A stretch of DNA of 64,000 nt from Lepidostoma basale (GCA_022606425.2 JAHDVF020001563.1:1-64000), one strand, 5' to 3'. Positions 41,511-52,555 are shown, counted from the first letter of the stretch. Notes: generated from the letters alone by a model not told the origin. Numbers and translations are program-made.

Positions 41511-42030
41511 ATAGAAATATCGAAAATTATTGAAATATCTCTAAAGTGTGAATTTAAAAAAATAACAGAATAATGATGCCATTCATCCAAAAAGTGTTCA
41601 TTTAGAAAAAAAAGCAAAATTTATTGCTAAAATAGTTAATTATGGAAATAGAGAACTCAGAAGAGACGTGGATTAAAACATATTTTATTGGTATGAAGAC
41701 ATATAACAATTACGCGATCTTTGTAATAAATAGTTTTTATGTAAAGTTGAAGAGAAATCTTTCGCCACGGGTTGTCACTGCAGGTAACGCTTAGGGGCGC
41801 CTTTTTTCCAGTAAAACCAACAAGGATCGCGACACGGAGAGGGTTTTCCGATGACTTTATTGTCCTTGAAATGTTATATAAACAACTCGTAAGTCGTTTC
41901 AGCAAAATAAGTGTTTTTACCTTCTTAGTTTCTAGATTTTTCCTTAAATAAAATATGTATATACGAAAAAAAGTCACATTACAAAAATAATTATTTTATC
42001 TGACGTTGCTTCCCCTTCTAAATTAACAAC
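41511..42030. other. Unassigned DNA
   Basis: Nothing recognised; 106-codon minus frame at 41657-41977 has no domain resemblance and is treated as chance. Confidence 0.4.

Positions 42031-42033
<3 letters not shown>

Positions 42034-42076
<43 letters not shown>
42034..42076. repeat. (TA)n microsatellite
   Basis: About 21 uninterrupted AT dinucleotides followed by a T run. Confidence 0.95.
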
Positions 42077-42079
<3 letters not shown>

Positions 42080-42084
42080 TTTTA

Positions 42085-42245
42085 CTTGTGTACAATGTTT
42101 TTACACCACTTTATTTTGTTTTATGAATACTACCGGTTTCGCTCCCGGCGAAGCTTTGTCATGGTTAACCCTGACGACGCTCCGGCGGGAGCGAAACTGG
42201 TTGGTTCGATAAAAAGAAATATAGTGATTTGAAAATAGAGTACAC
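42085..42245. mobile_element. FB-E foldback
   Basis: CTTGTGTACAATG at the left is inverted as GAGTACACAAG at the right; the inner stem pairs ACCGGTTTCGCTCCCGGCG with CGGCGGGAGCGAAACTGGT around GAAGCTTTGTCATGGTTAAC. It is non-coding, and the (TA)n tract immediately precedes it. Confidence 0.8.
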
Positions 42246-42570
42246 AAGTTTTTAAATTATTTTTAATAATGCCACATCACAAATTCATACGAAAGTACAT
42301 TGTGCATAGTTTTTTTTATCTACTCGTATTTTTTAATCTCTTAAATTGAAGTGTGTTTCGCGCAAATAGTCGGTTGTATATGGATGGTATACGCATTTAT
42401 TAATACTTTTGGACAAGTCTTGTTTTATTTGTTATAGAGCAAATTAAATAAATGTGTTTACATTTTATTAAAAACAGTTGCAAATGATCATATTAAAAAC
42501 AAAAATAAAACACTTATTTTTGTACAATACTATGTTGTATAAAGTTAAAGGCATATAAAAATTGGAGAGT

Positions 42571-42878
42571 TTTCTCCAGGCGTTGTCTAGTAATGTGTGA
42601 TAATTTGGTTGATAGCCTTTCACATTACATCAATAAAGTTTTCTGCTTAATGCTTACATCTAGTCTCAATAGATGACGCTAGTGTAGAATGAACTAAAAT
42701 ATGTGAAATGTTTCTCAACAATTGTCAGACGTGGTGTTCGTAAGAAGGGCGGAAAGGGATATGTTGTATTTCATAAAACGATTGCTTAACCCAACCAATG
42801 ACAGGTCATAAGTTCTGTAAACGTTTCGACCACCATATTCTGTTTCCAAATAATTGACATCTTCGTCTCTATTGAGAT
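42571..42878 (+). mobile_element. N element, copy 1 (right end intact)
   Basis: Shares TCTCCAGGCGTTGTCTAGTA, CATCTAGTCTCAATAGATGA, TGTCAGACGTGGTGTTCGTA and ACCCAACCAATGACAGGTCA in order with 46661-46962. It ends in ATCTTCGTCTCTATTGAGAT (42859-42878), the exact inverse of the start of copy 2, which implies 20 bp terminal inverted repeats. No transposase frame. Confidence 0.75.
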
Positions 42879-44264
42879 AAAATTAAATCTTAATAAACAC
42901 TTACTTCAGATGGCAGTACAACTCTTGAAAAGTTCTACCCTTCTTGATGAAATAGTTACTCATTCAGCTGTTCGTTCAGCAGCCCTTTTCTCCCAGCTTA
43001 GCCAGATAAATCAGAACACAATCCGCCAGGCGCTACTTAGGACCTCCTGGGGATCTTCCTCCGGCTGGTCTTGACTCGTAAAAATCTTGATAATTCTGGT
43101 ATCTAGCTCGGTATTCGTGATCAATCAATGCTAGGTGACCGCCTCTCAAAGTGATCGTTATACGTAGATGAAAAAACAAAAAAAATAAAAAACACTGTTA
43201 AATAACAAAAATATATTTGCATGTGAACATGTAAAATTTTGTCTGTTTTTTTTTAAATCAAATTCTTTTCGGGTGCGATTTTATATTATTTCAGTCACGC
43301 GAGAAGACAGAGAAATCGACGTACGTAGTTTTATGTATTTCTCTTAATTTTAGCTATTCGTTTCTTTTCACACAAATAATAATAAAAAAATCAATTATTT
43401 ACATTAAATTAAATGAACTTCAAGTCCAATAATTGATTTGTTACCTTTGTTCCATAATTCAAACTTAATAACAAATAAGTATACCGCTAGACTTAGTTCC
43501 TCCCTCGCACTTGTCATTTTTCATTGAGTACATAAGTAAAGATTTTGTTTTACCGAGGAAGGGCGTCTGTGTCTCGAAACAAGTTTGTGAAAAGTGGAAA
43601 AAAATGTCATGAAAATTCAATGCTTTCAAAAGAAAACATATTCAATTTACAAATAAAACGAACAAGTTAACAACATTTTACACATTACTTGGAATTCATT
43701 CAAAAATATTTTCATTCATAACTATGGTATAAATCATCTGATGACAGACATGGTGACATTCAGTTTTCATTAACACCCCGACTGTCCATCTCAAATATGT
43801 CCAATGCTTCACCACATTTATTTCCGAGTCCTGGGACGGGTGAGTGCATCATCTGGGTTAATCTATCACAATAGAACATCTCAATTCCTAGAAAACGCCC
43901 GCATAAATGGAGCAAAAATTAATATCGTTTTCAGGAACCGTTGGACAAGGAGATTAATACAAAAGCATAAACTTAGAATTTAAGGTTGTTGCAAGCAAAA
44001 TTACTCCAAAACTATAACTGGATCTGTTTTTATGATAAAAAATATTTTCCAAAATCCTACAATATACACTTAAATGTTTAACTGATTTCAAAATTATAAC
44101 GTTGGGACTGAAATTAAATGAAAACCTTTAGCATCTCAAATTTGACTTGTTACATGCACGATTATGAAATATGGACAATCCTCGAAAATATAAAACAATT
44201 AAATAAAGCAATGTTTTTTTTTGTATAAATAAATAATTTGGTAGGTATATAATTAACAACAATC
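42879..44264. other. Unassigned DNA
   Basis: Blocks 42940-43130 and 43740-43860 are of balanced GC and repeat-free here. At 43292-43335 a scrap of L-TTAG (CACGCGAGAAGACAGAGAAA) is present. At 43553-43605 GAGGAAGGGCGTCTGTGTCT, CGAAAC echoes foldback apices. No gene is recognised. Confidence 0.4.
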
Positions 44265-44440
44265 TAATTTTATTTATTGAATATTTATACAGAATAAAAA
44301 TATTAAGACAACATGTTTCAGAGGTGATGTCTTCTATCCTCAGGTGTAAATATATAACTATTATAGGATGAAAGAGGTGACTTACGAAACATGTTATGTT
44401 AAAGATATTTTTTTTGTAAAAATATTTAATAAATAAAAAT
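44265..44440. mobile_element. FB-D foldback
   Basis: TTGAATATTTATACAGAATA, AAGACAACATGTTTCAGAGG, TGATGTCTTC on the left faces GAAAGAGGTGACTTACGAAA, CATGTTATGTTAAAGATATT on the right, with a short centre. The apex again carries ACATGTTTC. Confidence 0.7.
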
Positions 44441-45267
44441 GGATTAAAAACCGTGTTATTAATTATTTTCTAAATTACAATGGAATTGCACAGTAAAGTC
44501 TTAACCTTAAATAAAATAATTAATTAAAGAAAACAGTGACCGGTTTTGCAAAGCTCACTGGCATCGACAGACGGGTCCGAATAAAGATAAAAGTGTATTT
44601 TTTTCTTAAAAACACCGTTTTATTTAATTATTAATAAAAACAAACTTCGATCAATAGATTTAATTTGAATCATTTGATTATCATTAACAATTTTTTTTTT
44701 CAAATTGGTACATACGGTGTTATTAGTTTTCACATATGAGGGTTGCGCTATCATCACGGCCACCGATTGTGTTACTTTTGTGAGCACTCGACACGCTGCC
44801 CGTAGCGGCGGTCGCTCATCCGAAAGAACGAGATAACTCCATTGTTTGTTGAAACATTTCCGAGAGGAAATCAGAGCCGGACGGGCTACTGTGTAAAGAA
44901 AAGGCCCATTCAGAAGGCGTATCAGTATGTTATAGTGGCGATCTACCCGCCGTGTTATTTTGGTTCAGATAACTCACCTCATAGTTTGTTTCATCGGATT
45001 CAATACACGGGTTTGATGGATGTTTATTTTGCACTTTTTGAGATGATATTAGAGATACATGATGGTTCTATTAAATAAAAAGTTTATTTATAAACGGTTA
45101 ATCATCGTGTTTTACGGATTTTCATTTTTCGTTTTTATTTAAGTTTAAATTCATTTCTAATTCCGTCCCTCGAGGTTATTCCAAGCCTGGGTCTTTCCAT
45201 GGCGCCCTGAGCGCCCTAAAACGTACTATACATTAGCCCTTTGTGTCAGCGTCCACGTTTTGAATAC
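44441..45267. other. Unassigned DNA with a repeat-free block at 44730-45060
   Basis: 44525-44580 holds a fragment with CCGGTTTTGCAAAGCTCACT that recalls FB-E. The 44730-45060 block has balanced GC and a 78-codon plus frame (44842-45078) without recognisable domain. A regulatory or exonic role cannot be judged from sequence alone. Confidence 0.35.
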
Positions 45268-45578
45268 ATATGTTATGACTAGCAAGACGCACTGGTTGAA
45301 GACTTTGGTCTTGAGGCATTGTGGTCAGAAGTAAAAATCTGGCGCAACAATCACAACAACAACAACACGAACAACAAGAACAACAACAACAACAACAAGA
45401 ACAACAACAACAACAACAACAACAACAAGAACAACAAGAACAACAACAACAACAACAACAACAACAAACCATCACGCCGTTTCCTCGTAGGGGTATCCAT
45501 ATGTTATGACTAGCAAGACGCACTGGTTGAAGACTTTAGTCTTGAGGCATTGTGGTGAGAAGTAAAAATCTGACGCAA
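45268..45578. repeat. 230 bp tandem duplication containing an AAC microsatellite
   Basis: CATATGTTATGACTAGCAAG begins at 45268 and again at 45498 and both copies run for about 80 bp to a GACGCAACAA or GGCGCAACAA end. Each is followed by an AAC tract and the first bases of a minus-strand LINE end (CCATCACGCCG). The left AAC tract (about 45346-45466) is expanded and has AAG interruptions. Poly-Gln, poly-Asn and poly-Cys frames here are artefacts. Confidence 0.85.
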
Positions 45579-45849
45579 CAACAACAACAACAACAAAAAC
45601 CACAACAACAAACCATCACGCCGATTCCCGTGGGGGTAGGCAGAGAGAATGTACCACCACACTACACTATCCTGGCACACCTCTCTAGCTTCCTCCACAT
45701 CCATACAGCGAGTCATACACGCACGTTGATTCTTTCGACTTCTAAAATGACCAACCTTTAAAATTTTATTAATTTGGTCATGCCATGTTTTCCTCGGTCT
45801 GCCTCGACTCAGTACTCCATTTACATAATTAACGTATACTTTCTTAACT
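45579..45849 (-). mobile_element. L-TTAG family LINE, (TTG)n-tailed copy
   Basis: The minus strand reads KKVYVNYVNGVLSRGRPRKT, WHDQINKILKVGHFRSRKNQ, RACMTRCMDVEEAREVCQDS and VVWYILSAYPHG, a frame break, TGA and a (TTG)n tail. TGACGCAA lies at 45571-45578 and 45850-45857. Confidence 0.9.
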
Positions 45850-45929
45850 TGACGCAATTTTTCAAAAGCCATCCAACTAAACTGAATTCTTCTGAAGATA
45901 AGCTCTAAAGATGGCTATGATGACAGGCG

Positions 45930-46165
45930 AGCTAAATTGGTGGTTGACTGGCCATATTTGGTATACTCGTGGAACCGAAAGCCAATGGGCAAGACGGGTC
46001 CCGGTCCTGGAGTGGAGACCGCGCACATGATTCCGTAGAGTTGGACGTCCCTCTGCACACTGGAGCAACGATATTGGAAGGATTGCCGAACGTGAATAGA
46101 TGATAATGGCAGTGGATAGGGAGCAGTGGCGTGCTTTAGGATAGGCTAAGTTCAGTAGTAATTGA
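45930..46165 (+). mobile_element. LINE C-terminal remnant (L-VLEW)
   Basis: The plus strand gives WLTGHIWYTRGTESQWARRV, PVLEWRPRT, a stop, RRVGRPSAHWSNDIGRIAER and AVDREQWRALG. The W.GHI, VLEWRPRTG-RR.GRP..RW.DD and D R..WR.LG order is the usual end of an insect RTE-like endonuclease/reverse transcriptase. Confidence 0.8.
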
Positions 46166-46169
46166 CAGA

Positions 46170-46253
46170 CAAACCAAGTTTAATTTTAATACCTGCTTTG
46201 CATACCTAATTTTAATAAGTCAAACCAAGTTTAATTTTAATACCTGCTTTGCA
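46170..46253. repeat. 33 bp direct repeat
   Basis: CAAACCAAGTTTAATTTTAA plus TACCTGCTTTGCA occurs at 46170-46202 and 46221-46253, identical over 33 bp and separated by 18 bp. Confidence 0.9.
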
Positions 46254-46635
46254 AAATTTGTCATCTGTTGTTATCGAAAATTTTAAATGGATGACGTAAT
46301 ACTTCTAAAAAATACTCTAATGTAGAAAATAACGACGTGTTGACGTTTCTGGAATCTTATTGATTCTCTCACTGACTACATTGCTTTCAGCCAACCGCAC
46401 AGGACGAGGACGCGGTAAAGTTTATTTGTTCATCACCAAAACAATTTCCTATTTTTTTTTATTTATCCTAGAATATTGAAAACATTATTTAATATACGAA
46501 TTCCAAGAAGTTTTCGTACAGTCTCCAAAAAACGTAACGTAACAAATACAATATTTTTTTTTACTGTATACAAATACACAAATACATAAATACTGGTTTT
46601 AACCCATTACGGGTTAATCATTAAGAATTAATTGT

Positions 46636-46962
46636 ATCTCAATAGAGACGAAGATTTTTTTCTCCAGGCGTTGTCTAGTAATGTGTGATAATTGGATTGA
46701 TAGCCTTCCACATTGAATTAATAAAGGTTTTTTTGCTTAATGCTTACATCCAATCTCAATAGATGGCGCTAGTGTAGATTGAACTAAAATATGTGAAATG
46801 TTTCTCAACATATAGCATATACATATACAACTTTCAAAAATAATTGCCAGATGTGGTGTTCGTAATAAGGGCGGAATGGAGAATGTTGTATTGCATAAAG
46901 CGATCGCTTAACCCAACCAATGACAGGTCATAAGTCCTGTAAACGCCTCGACCACCAATTAC
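46636..46962 (+). mobile_element. N element, copy 2 (left end intact)
   Basis: Starts ATCTCAATAGAGACGAAGAT (46636-46655), then the shared body as in copy 1, including CATCCAATCTCAATAGATGG and ACCCAACCAATGACAGGTCA. It lacks the right inverted end. There are about 30 extra bases around 46811-46835. Confidence 0.75.
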
Positions 46963-47159
46963 ACAATAAATTCTTAAATATAACAAAATTGAAAAGATGT
47001 TTGAATGATAACAATAAATTGGTATTTCATTACTAAACGACACAGCTTTAATAACCTCAAATGACAGTTTGATAACTATCACATTAAGGTTGCCAATCTA
47101 AAAAAAAAATGGAAAATTAAATCCGGCGTACCCGGGGTGCCACTATATAAAAAATAAAT

Positions 47160-47265
47160 ACCCCGTATTAAGACAATCACGTTATTCCCATAAAATATAA
47201 TAAAATTTCTAGAAAATGTACATTTTCATTCTTATTAAGTATTTAAAATTACACATCTCTCATTA
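47160..47265. mobile_element. FB-A right arm
   Basis: CACGTTATTCCCATAAAATA, TCTAGAAAATGTACATTTTC and TTATTAAGTATTTAAAAT match the FB-A right arm. Confidence 0.6.
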
Positions 47266-47859
47266 CATAATGAATTAATATTTTGTTTAAAATATTATAT
47301 TACAATGAGCATATATTTGAATGTGGATCTGTGGTGCATTCATGCACTTATGATAACAATTGTAAACTAGGAGACTGTATTATCGACTGCAAACGTTTTG
47401 GGAGCAAACTGTTTAAACTAATGTGACTACAACAATTTGTTTGGTGGTCACGTGTACGAGTATATAAACATTAATAGGGGGGTGGTTTGTTTAATAATTC
47501 AATTATTGATGTAATGTGTGATATAGCTTGCATTAACCATTTATCTACAGATCTTCTTCTTTGTGTCCATAGCGAGCTATTGTTATGATATATCAAATTC
47601 AAACTCTTTATTTTTCAAGTAAACATTTTAAATATAAATAGGTACCTTGGAAGATTGCATAGACATAGTAACACGCGAAAAATTACGATGATGGCTTTAA
47701 AAAAGTCCGTATCGATCTTCCTTCGATTTTTTTTCGAGCGTTTGTTATTTAAAATACTCATTAGTAATATATATTTAAAATCTATAGAGGTTAGGAAGAA
47801 TACTCAAATACAACATTTAAGAAACTTTTTTATTTCATTTATTTATTGATAATAAAAAA
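47266..47859. other. Unassigned AT-rich DNA
   Basis: Nothing recognised. Confidence 0.5.
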
Positions 47860-48105
47860 TATTAATAATAATATGCTAACTTTTAAAGCGCCGTTTTTGT
47901 GATGAAATCACTTCAACGGTGCATTAAGACGTGTTTTAAATCTAAAAAAATATATACAAACCCTGCATCTGTGCATCTGACATTCGCTATTGGTTGGAAA
48001 ATTATATAAAACAAAAAAAAATAAAAATGCTGAGTATTAAATAAGAAAAATATGGGTTTTCAGGTAAGATCTGAAATCTGTCGAATCATTGCTTTAACTT
48101 AGCTC
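47860..48105 (-). mobile_element. CR1/L2-like LINE, 3' end
   Basis: The minus strand shows MIRQISDLT.KPIFFLFNT-like remains of FSSKLKTHLF, then the 3' untranslated region with GCACCGTTGAAGTGATTTCA and CGGCGCTTTAAAAGTTAGCA, as at 18320-18470. Confidence 0.75.
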
Positions 48106-48440
48106 GCCCTTTATCGAATCCGTTTGGTCCTTCGTTTATTTTATGTGTTATTGTAATTTTTTTTTTAATTTCTATTTTTCCAGTTTTTCTCTTCCTCCCG
48201 CCCCTGGCTCCTGTTGCCCCTCAGGTTATCGCCTCCCTACTCCACTGCACTTGCCGCGCGTGGTGCAGTCAGATTTGTTCTATCGAAAGTAATTCTCTTT
48301 GTAGTTCATATTGTTATACACTTTAATAGACTCACACTATTGCTAATCCCGCAGAAACAACACTATCAAATAAAATCTACCGTCAAATGTATATTCATTA
48401 TTGTGTATAACTTATAAATATAAGAAAATAATTCGTTATA
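48106..48440. other. Unassigned DNA
   Basis: A C-rich stretch at 48180-48270 (CTCCCGCCCCTGGCTCCTGT) stands out. No gene is recognised. Confidence 0.45.
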
Positions 48441-48545
48441 TGACAGTGTGATTCTCACACTGTCTTTGGTCTGGTGAATAATTCACGTGACAATAAAATG
48501 GCGATAGATTTGCTATATTTGCTAGATATCCCATGTCATTTACCT
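48441..48545 (+). mobile_element. SINE-1, 5'-truncated
   Basis: GACAGTGTGATTCTCACACT, GTCTTTGGTCTGGTGAATAA and AATAAAATGGCGATAGATTT with CCATGTCAT match the SINE-1 body; the tRNA-like head is absent. Confidence 0.75.
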
Positions 48546-48639
48546 TCTGTCTCTACCCTATACCATTTACATCGATTTAACTCACGCTTTAATGATGCAA
48601 GAGCAATTCAAAAAAATATTAATAATAAGTTTATTGTTT

Positions 48640-49075
48640 TTGGAACAATGACGTAAAACTACACATTAAATTATTAATACGAATGAAAACGTCAGTTTTC
48701 TAGAAGTTTTATTATATTTTATGGGAATGACATGTTTCGTTCTTTGAAGGCATTATCAAATGTGACTTAGTATCCCATAACTATGTAATTATTGTCATAA
48801 AATTTCTTAACGAGTTCCAAGAAACACTTTCCAATATTTCTGAACCTACCCAAGGAATTCTTTGTTAAAAATGTATAAAATCACATCAATTTTTGGTAAT
48901 TATCATATTCTGCTACATTTACTAGTGTAATATAAACTGCAACGAGTTAAAGATTCGTCACATTTGATAATGCCTTAGAAGGGCGAAACATGTCATTCCC
49001 ATGAAATATAGTAAAACTAATAGAAAACTGACGTTTTCATTCGTATTACTTATTTAATAATAATAAGCATATTGG
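48640..49075. mobile_element. FB-A foldback, long complete copy
   Basis: The left arm (ACGAATGAAAACGTCAGTTT, GGGAATGACATGTTTCGTTC, GCATTATCAAATGTGAC) and right arm (GTCACATTTGATAATGCCTT, AGGGCGAAACATGTCATTCC, GAAAACTGACGTTTTCATTC) are nearly perfect inverses of about 110 bp. The ~190 bp centre is the non-palindromic internal segment also present near 3.3 and 51.2 kb. Confidence 0.9.
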
Positions 49076-49864
49076 TTTTAAATAAATACTTAACCAACGG
49101 CCACATATTAATAGTAATAATAACGTATGTATGTACATACGTTTGAAAGGCCGCAAATATAATATCAGCACTTTCACGTGACATGCTACTTACATATTCA
49201 TATGCGTTTATTTATTACGTATTATGAACATTCACAAAAAAAGTCTTTCCCCTTATAAACGTCATCATATCTCGCTAATGGTCACGTTGAGGAATGGGGT
49301 GGCGGATGGCGTTGACTTATCTAAGGGGTGAGGACCCTCCAGAAGAGCATCTTGCCCCTGCGAAAGCACATCCCTACACGCGCGGATCAATCTGCTATTA
49401 ATAATGCCACATGATATAGGGACATGATTTATTCAAACGAATAAATCTAATATTAACTCCTACTCAATAAATAATCTTCTGATTTTTGTGGCTAGAGAGA
49501 TATACGGTACTTCTGTGATGGGATATTTCAGTGAATTTTACGTATCAGTATTTTCAATTACGTAATATAAAACAGATATTTTTTAAATGAAATAAGACAT
49601 ATAAGGTAATCATATTATAGGAAATATGAGTATGACTTAACCAAAGCTGTTATAGAATGCTGCGGCGCTCTTTCTTCAGCCCTCGCTCATGCAATCCCTA
49701 GGCTCGTCCCCCGTCCATGCGGGACTTGCGACAACTGGAGAATGCATCATAAGCAAGAGGGACTCCAGGCCACATTTAATCAAATTTAATATTCACGCAT
49801 TATTGCGTGGTTGATATCCCGCGCATTCTATCATCACGCACATACGCGTGATCGGAAGCCAATC
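49076..49864. other. Unassigned DNA
   Basis: Two balanced-GC patches (49285-49400 and 49660-49760) match no repeat here. No gene is recognised. Confidence 0.4.
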
Positions 49865-50680
49865 ATAATTAACACATAATTAATACGAATGAAAACGTCT
49901 GTTCTGTAAAAGTTTTAATACATTTTATACTTTATAAAATGTCACATGTGTTTCGCCTGTCAGATATTTGATAATGCCTTAGACAGGTGAAACGTGACAT
50001 TCATATAAAATATATTAAAACTTCTAGAAAACAGTATAAAATGGCAGTGCACAATGGTGTTCTTCCACCGACCCTTATGTATGGAAGCGAAGCATGGAAC
50101 TGGCAAAAGAAGGATGAAAGTAGAATAAATGCAGTAAAAATGAGATCTCTTAGACGAATGTATGGATACTGTGTGTATGATAGAGTGTCGTCGAATGACA
50201 ATATAAGAAGTGTTATGAACGTATGTATGATAGAGTGTTGAATGAAAATATAAGAACTGTAATGTGCGAATGACGGTGTTAAGGACAAAATAATGAAAGG
50301 ATCATTAAGATAGTTTGGACATATGGAAAGAACGAATGAAGCAAGAATGGTAAAAAAGTATATGTTAACTATGTAAATGTAACCAGAAATAGAGAAAGAC
50401 CGAGGAAAACGTGGCACGATCAAAAAAATCAAATATTGAATGTCGGCCATGTGAGGAGTCAGAAAAATCGACGCGTGTGCATGACACGAAGTATGAATGT
50501 TGAGGAAGCGAGAGAAATATGTCAGGAAAGAAAAGTGTGGCAGTCCATTTTTTCTGCCCACCCTTTCGGGTAGACGGTGTGATGGTTAGTTAGTTAGTTA
50601 GAAAACAGTATTTTCTTTCGTATTATTGATTTAATACTAATTTTTACATCATTTTTCAAGAAACAATAAATAATTAACAC
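49865..50680. mobile_element. FB-A foldback split by a LINE
   Basis: The left arm ACGAATGAAAACGTCTGTTC, CACATGTGTTTCGCCTG and the start of the right arm (AATGCCTTAGACAGGTGAAA, CTTCTAGAAAACAGTAT) run to 50037; the right arm resumes at 50601 (GAAAACAGTATTTTCTTTCG). Confidence 0.85.
50038..50600 (+). mobile_element. L-TTAG LINE copy in FB-A, 11 bp target duplication
   Basis: Starts at the MAVHNGVLPPTLMYGSEAWN and WQKKDESRINAVKMRSLRRM region, has a local duplication near 50190-50240 (VMNVCMIEC), then frame breaks, RGRPRKTWHDQ-like codons, RSMNVEEAREICQERKVWQS and TGA with (TTAG)n. GAAAACAGTAT is duplicated at 50027-50037 and 50601-50611. Confidence 0.95.
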
Positions 50681-51044
50681 ATATTTTAGGAATATGCTGA
50701 ATGAAATATTCATACACATGTATATTTTTTAATATAATGTTTTGTAATTGAATTTTAATGGCTATCAACGTCCATACGTCGTTATTTAGTTCGTTTTAAT
50801 ATACTTTGAATGCTTGTGATGCTTTATGCGGGGCATATCTCTTATTGGACTAAACATATTAAGTAAAACCAATTTATTGTTCCTGTCCATTGCACGTTCA
50901 TCCAATTATTGAATTTGGCAATCGTTTCTATGCAGAGGTCCCAAGTACTGGATTAACCTACATGTTTATTGCAGGTCTCCTGTGTACTTGTACGTCTATT
51001 TAATTTAAGTTCACGATTGTTTATTTGCCATGTACAGCTATGTT
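50681..51044. other. Unassigned DNA
   Basis: Nothing recognised. Confidence 0.5.
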
Positions 51045-51390
51045 ATTTATTGTTTCTTGAACAGTGATGTTAAACTCCATATTAAATAATTAATACGAAT
51101 GAAAAGTCCGATTTCTAGAAGTTTTATGATATTTTATGGGAATGACACGTTTCGCCCTTCTAAGGCATTATCAAATGTGACGAAACTTCAACTCGTTTCA
51201 GTTTATATACACTGGTAAATGGAGCAGAATATGGTAATTAACGAAAATTTATGTGACTTCATACATTATGAACAAATAATTATTTGGGTAGGTCCAGAAA
51301 TATTTGAAATTTTTTCTTGGAATTCCTTAAGAAATTTTATGACAATTTTAACATAGTTAAGGGATACAAAATGATATTATATAAGTCAAA
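51045..51390. mobile_element. FB-A foldback, left arm plus internal segment
   Basis: The outer end ATTGTTTCTTGAACAGTGAT, ACGAATGAAAAGTCCGATTT, GGGAATGACACGTTTCGCCC and GCATTATCAAATGTGACGAA lead into the internal segment (GTAAATGGAGCAGAATATGG). The right arm is missing. Confidence 0.8.
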
Positions 51391-51654
51391 AATAAGTTAT
51401 TTGAGGTAGGACGAAATAAAGTGTTTCTAAGAAAAACACCTTTTTACAAATTGTTTACAAATGATTTTACATATTTCAAGGTGACTAATGTTGATATTAG
51501 CTTTATTTAGACGTCTATATTATCAATTAACAACAAAATATTGTTTCATTATCTAAAATCAAAATAATTTTACATATTGGCGAAATTATTAAAACCTCAC
51601 TATTACCATATACGAGTATACAGTAATACATACCTACCTTATGTTTTTTTACAT
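51391..51654. other. Unassigned AT-rich DNA
   Basis: Nothing recognised. Confidence 0.5.
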
Positions 51655-51775
51655 TATATTTTTTTAGCTTAAGACGACAACACTATAGAATTTTATAATT
51701 ACGATTTTTTATGAATTAAAACACTGTATTTCCGAATTTGAAAAATAAACTGAAAAGTGGAAAAAAGCATTTAAT
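51655..51775. mobile_element. FB-B foldback, collapsed copy
   Basis: GCTTAAGACGACAACACTAT, AATTACGATTTTTTATGAAT and AACTGAAAAGTGGAAAAAAG are outer and inner parts of FB-B; the apex with ACATGTTTCG is deleted. Confidence 0.55.
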
Positions 51776-52369
51776 ATATTTTGTTTATATCGTACTCTTT
51801 TATTTTATTTCTATAGTTCTCCAATTGAAGAATTTATTATAACTTCAAAATTAACAAAAATACACCCAAAAGTTGAAATATAGTTTTGATTATTAAAAAA
51901 ACGATCATTGAGATTTCCACAATAATAACCATGATAATTAATGAAATATTGTATATTATTAATAAATATATCACAATTCAATAAGTATATCTTTTTCAGT
52001 ACAATGTTCAGAATAATAACGTAATGTATTTTTTCATGTGTTATTATAAAATACAATCATTTGAATGTAAATATTCTTAGAGTGACCCCTTTTTAATTTT
52101 TTTTAGTGTAAGTGTATTTTTAATTTGTGTTAAATTTTTGAAATAAACGTTTTAATTAATTAAATTAAATTAGGCAATTAAAAAATGTCAATAATTTTAT
52201 AAAATTACATTAATTTATTTTCCATTGGTTATATTTAAATGAAAATAATTTAACACTTTAATTCTATCAAGATTAAGGCTTGCATTCCTTGATTTATGGA
52301 TGCGGTCATGACCTGAATAAGCTACACGAAAAAAACAAGCTCTTGACGAAAGCCTTTAAATTAATTTGT
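51776..52369. other. Unassigned very AT-rich DNA
   Basis: Nothing recognised. Confidence 0.5.
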
Positions 52370-52555
52370 ATCTCTATCCTTCGTGCAGAGCGGCAATAGC
52401 TTTGACTGGCCCACCGAAGTTCCCCGATTCAATTCCCGGCGATGACAGTGTAATTCCCACACTGTCTTTGGTCTGGTGTAGAATTCACGAGACAATATAA
52501 TGGTTATAGATAAGCTACCTATCATATGTCATGAGAATATCAATAGCTGAAAAAT
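52370..52555 (+). mobile_element. SINE-1 copy
   Basis: CCTTCGTGCAGAGCGGCAAT, CGATTCAATTCCCGGCGATG, ACAGTGTAATTCCCACACTG, GAATTCACGAGACAATATAA and TCATGAGAATATC are in family order. The next SINE-1 starts about 15 bp downstream. Confidence 0.85.

Noticed and set aside
41657..41977. 106-codon minus-strand frame
   Set aside because: No recognisable domain, no context, and length within chance expectation for a 64 kb window.
45233..45523. Open frames rich in Gln, Asn or Cys
   Set aside because: They are the three reading phases of an AAC/GTT microsatellite, not proteins.
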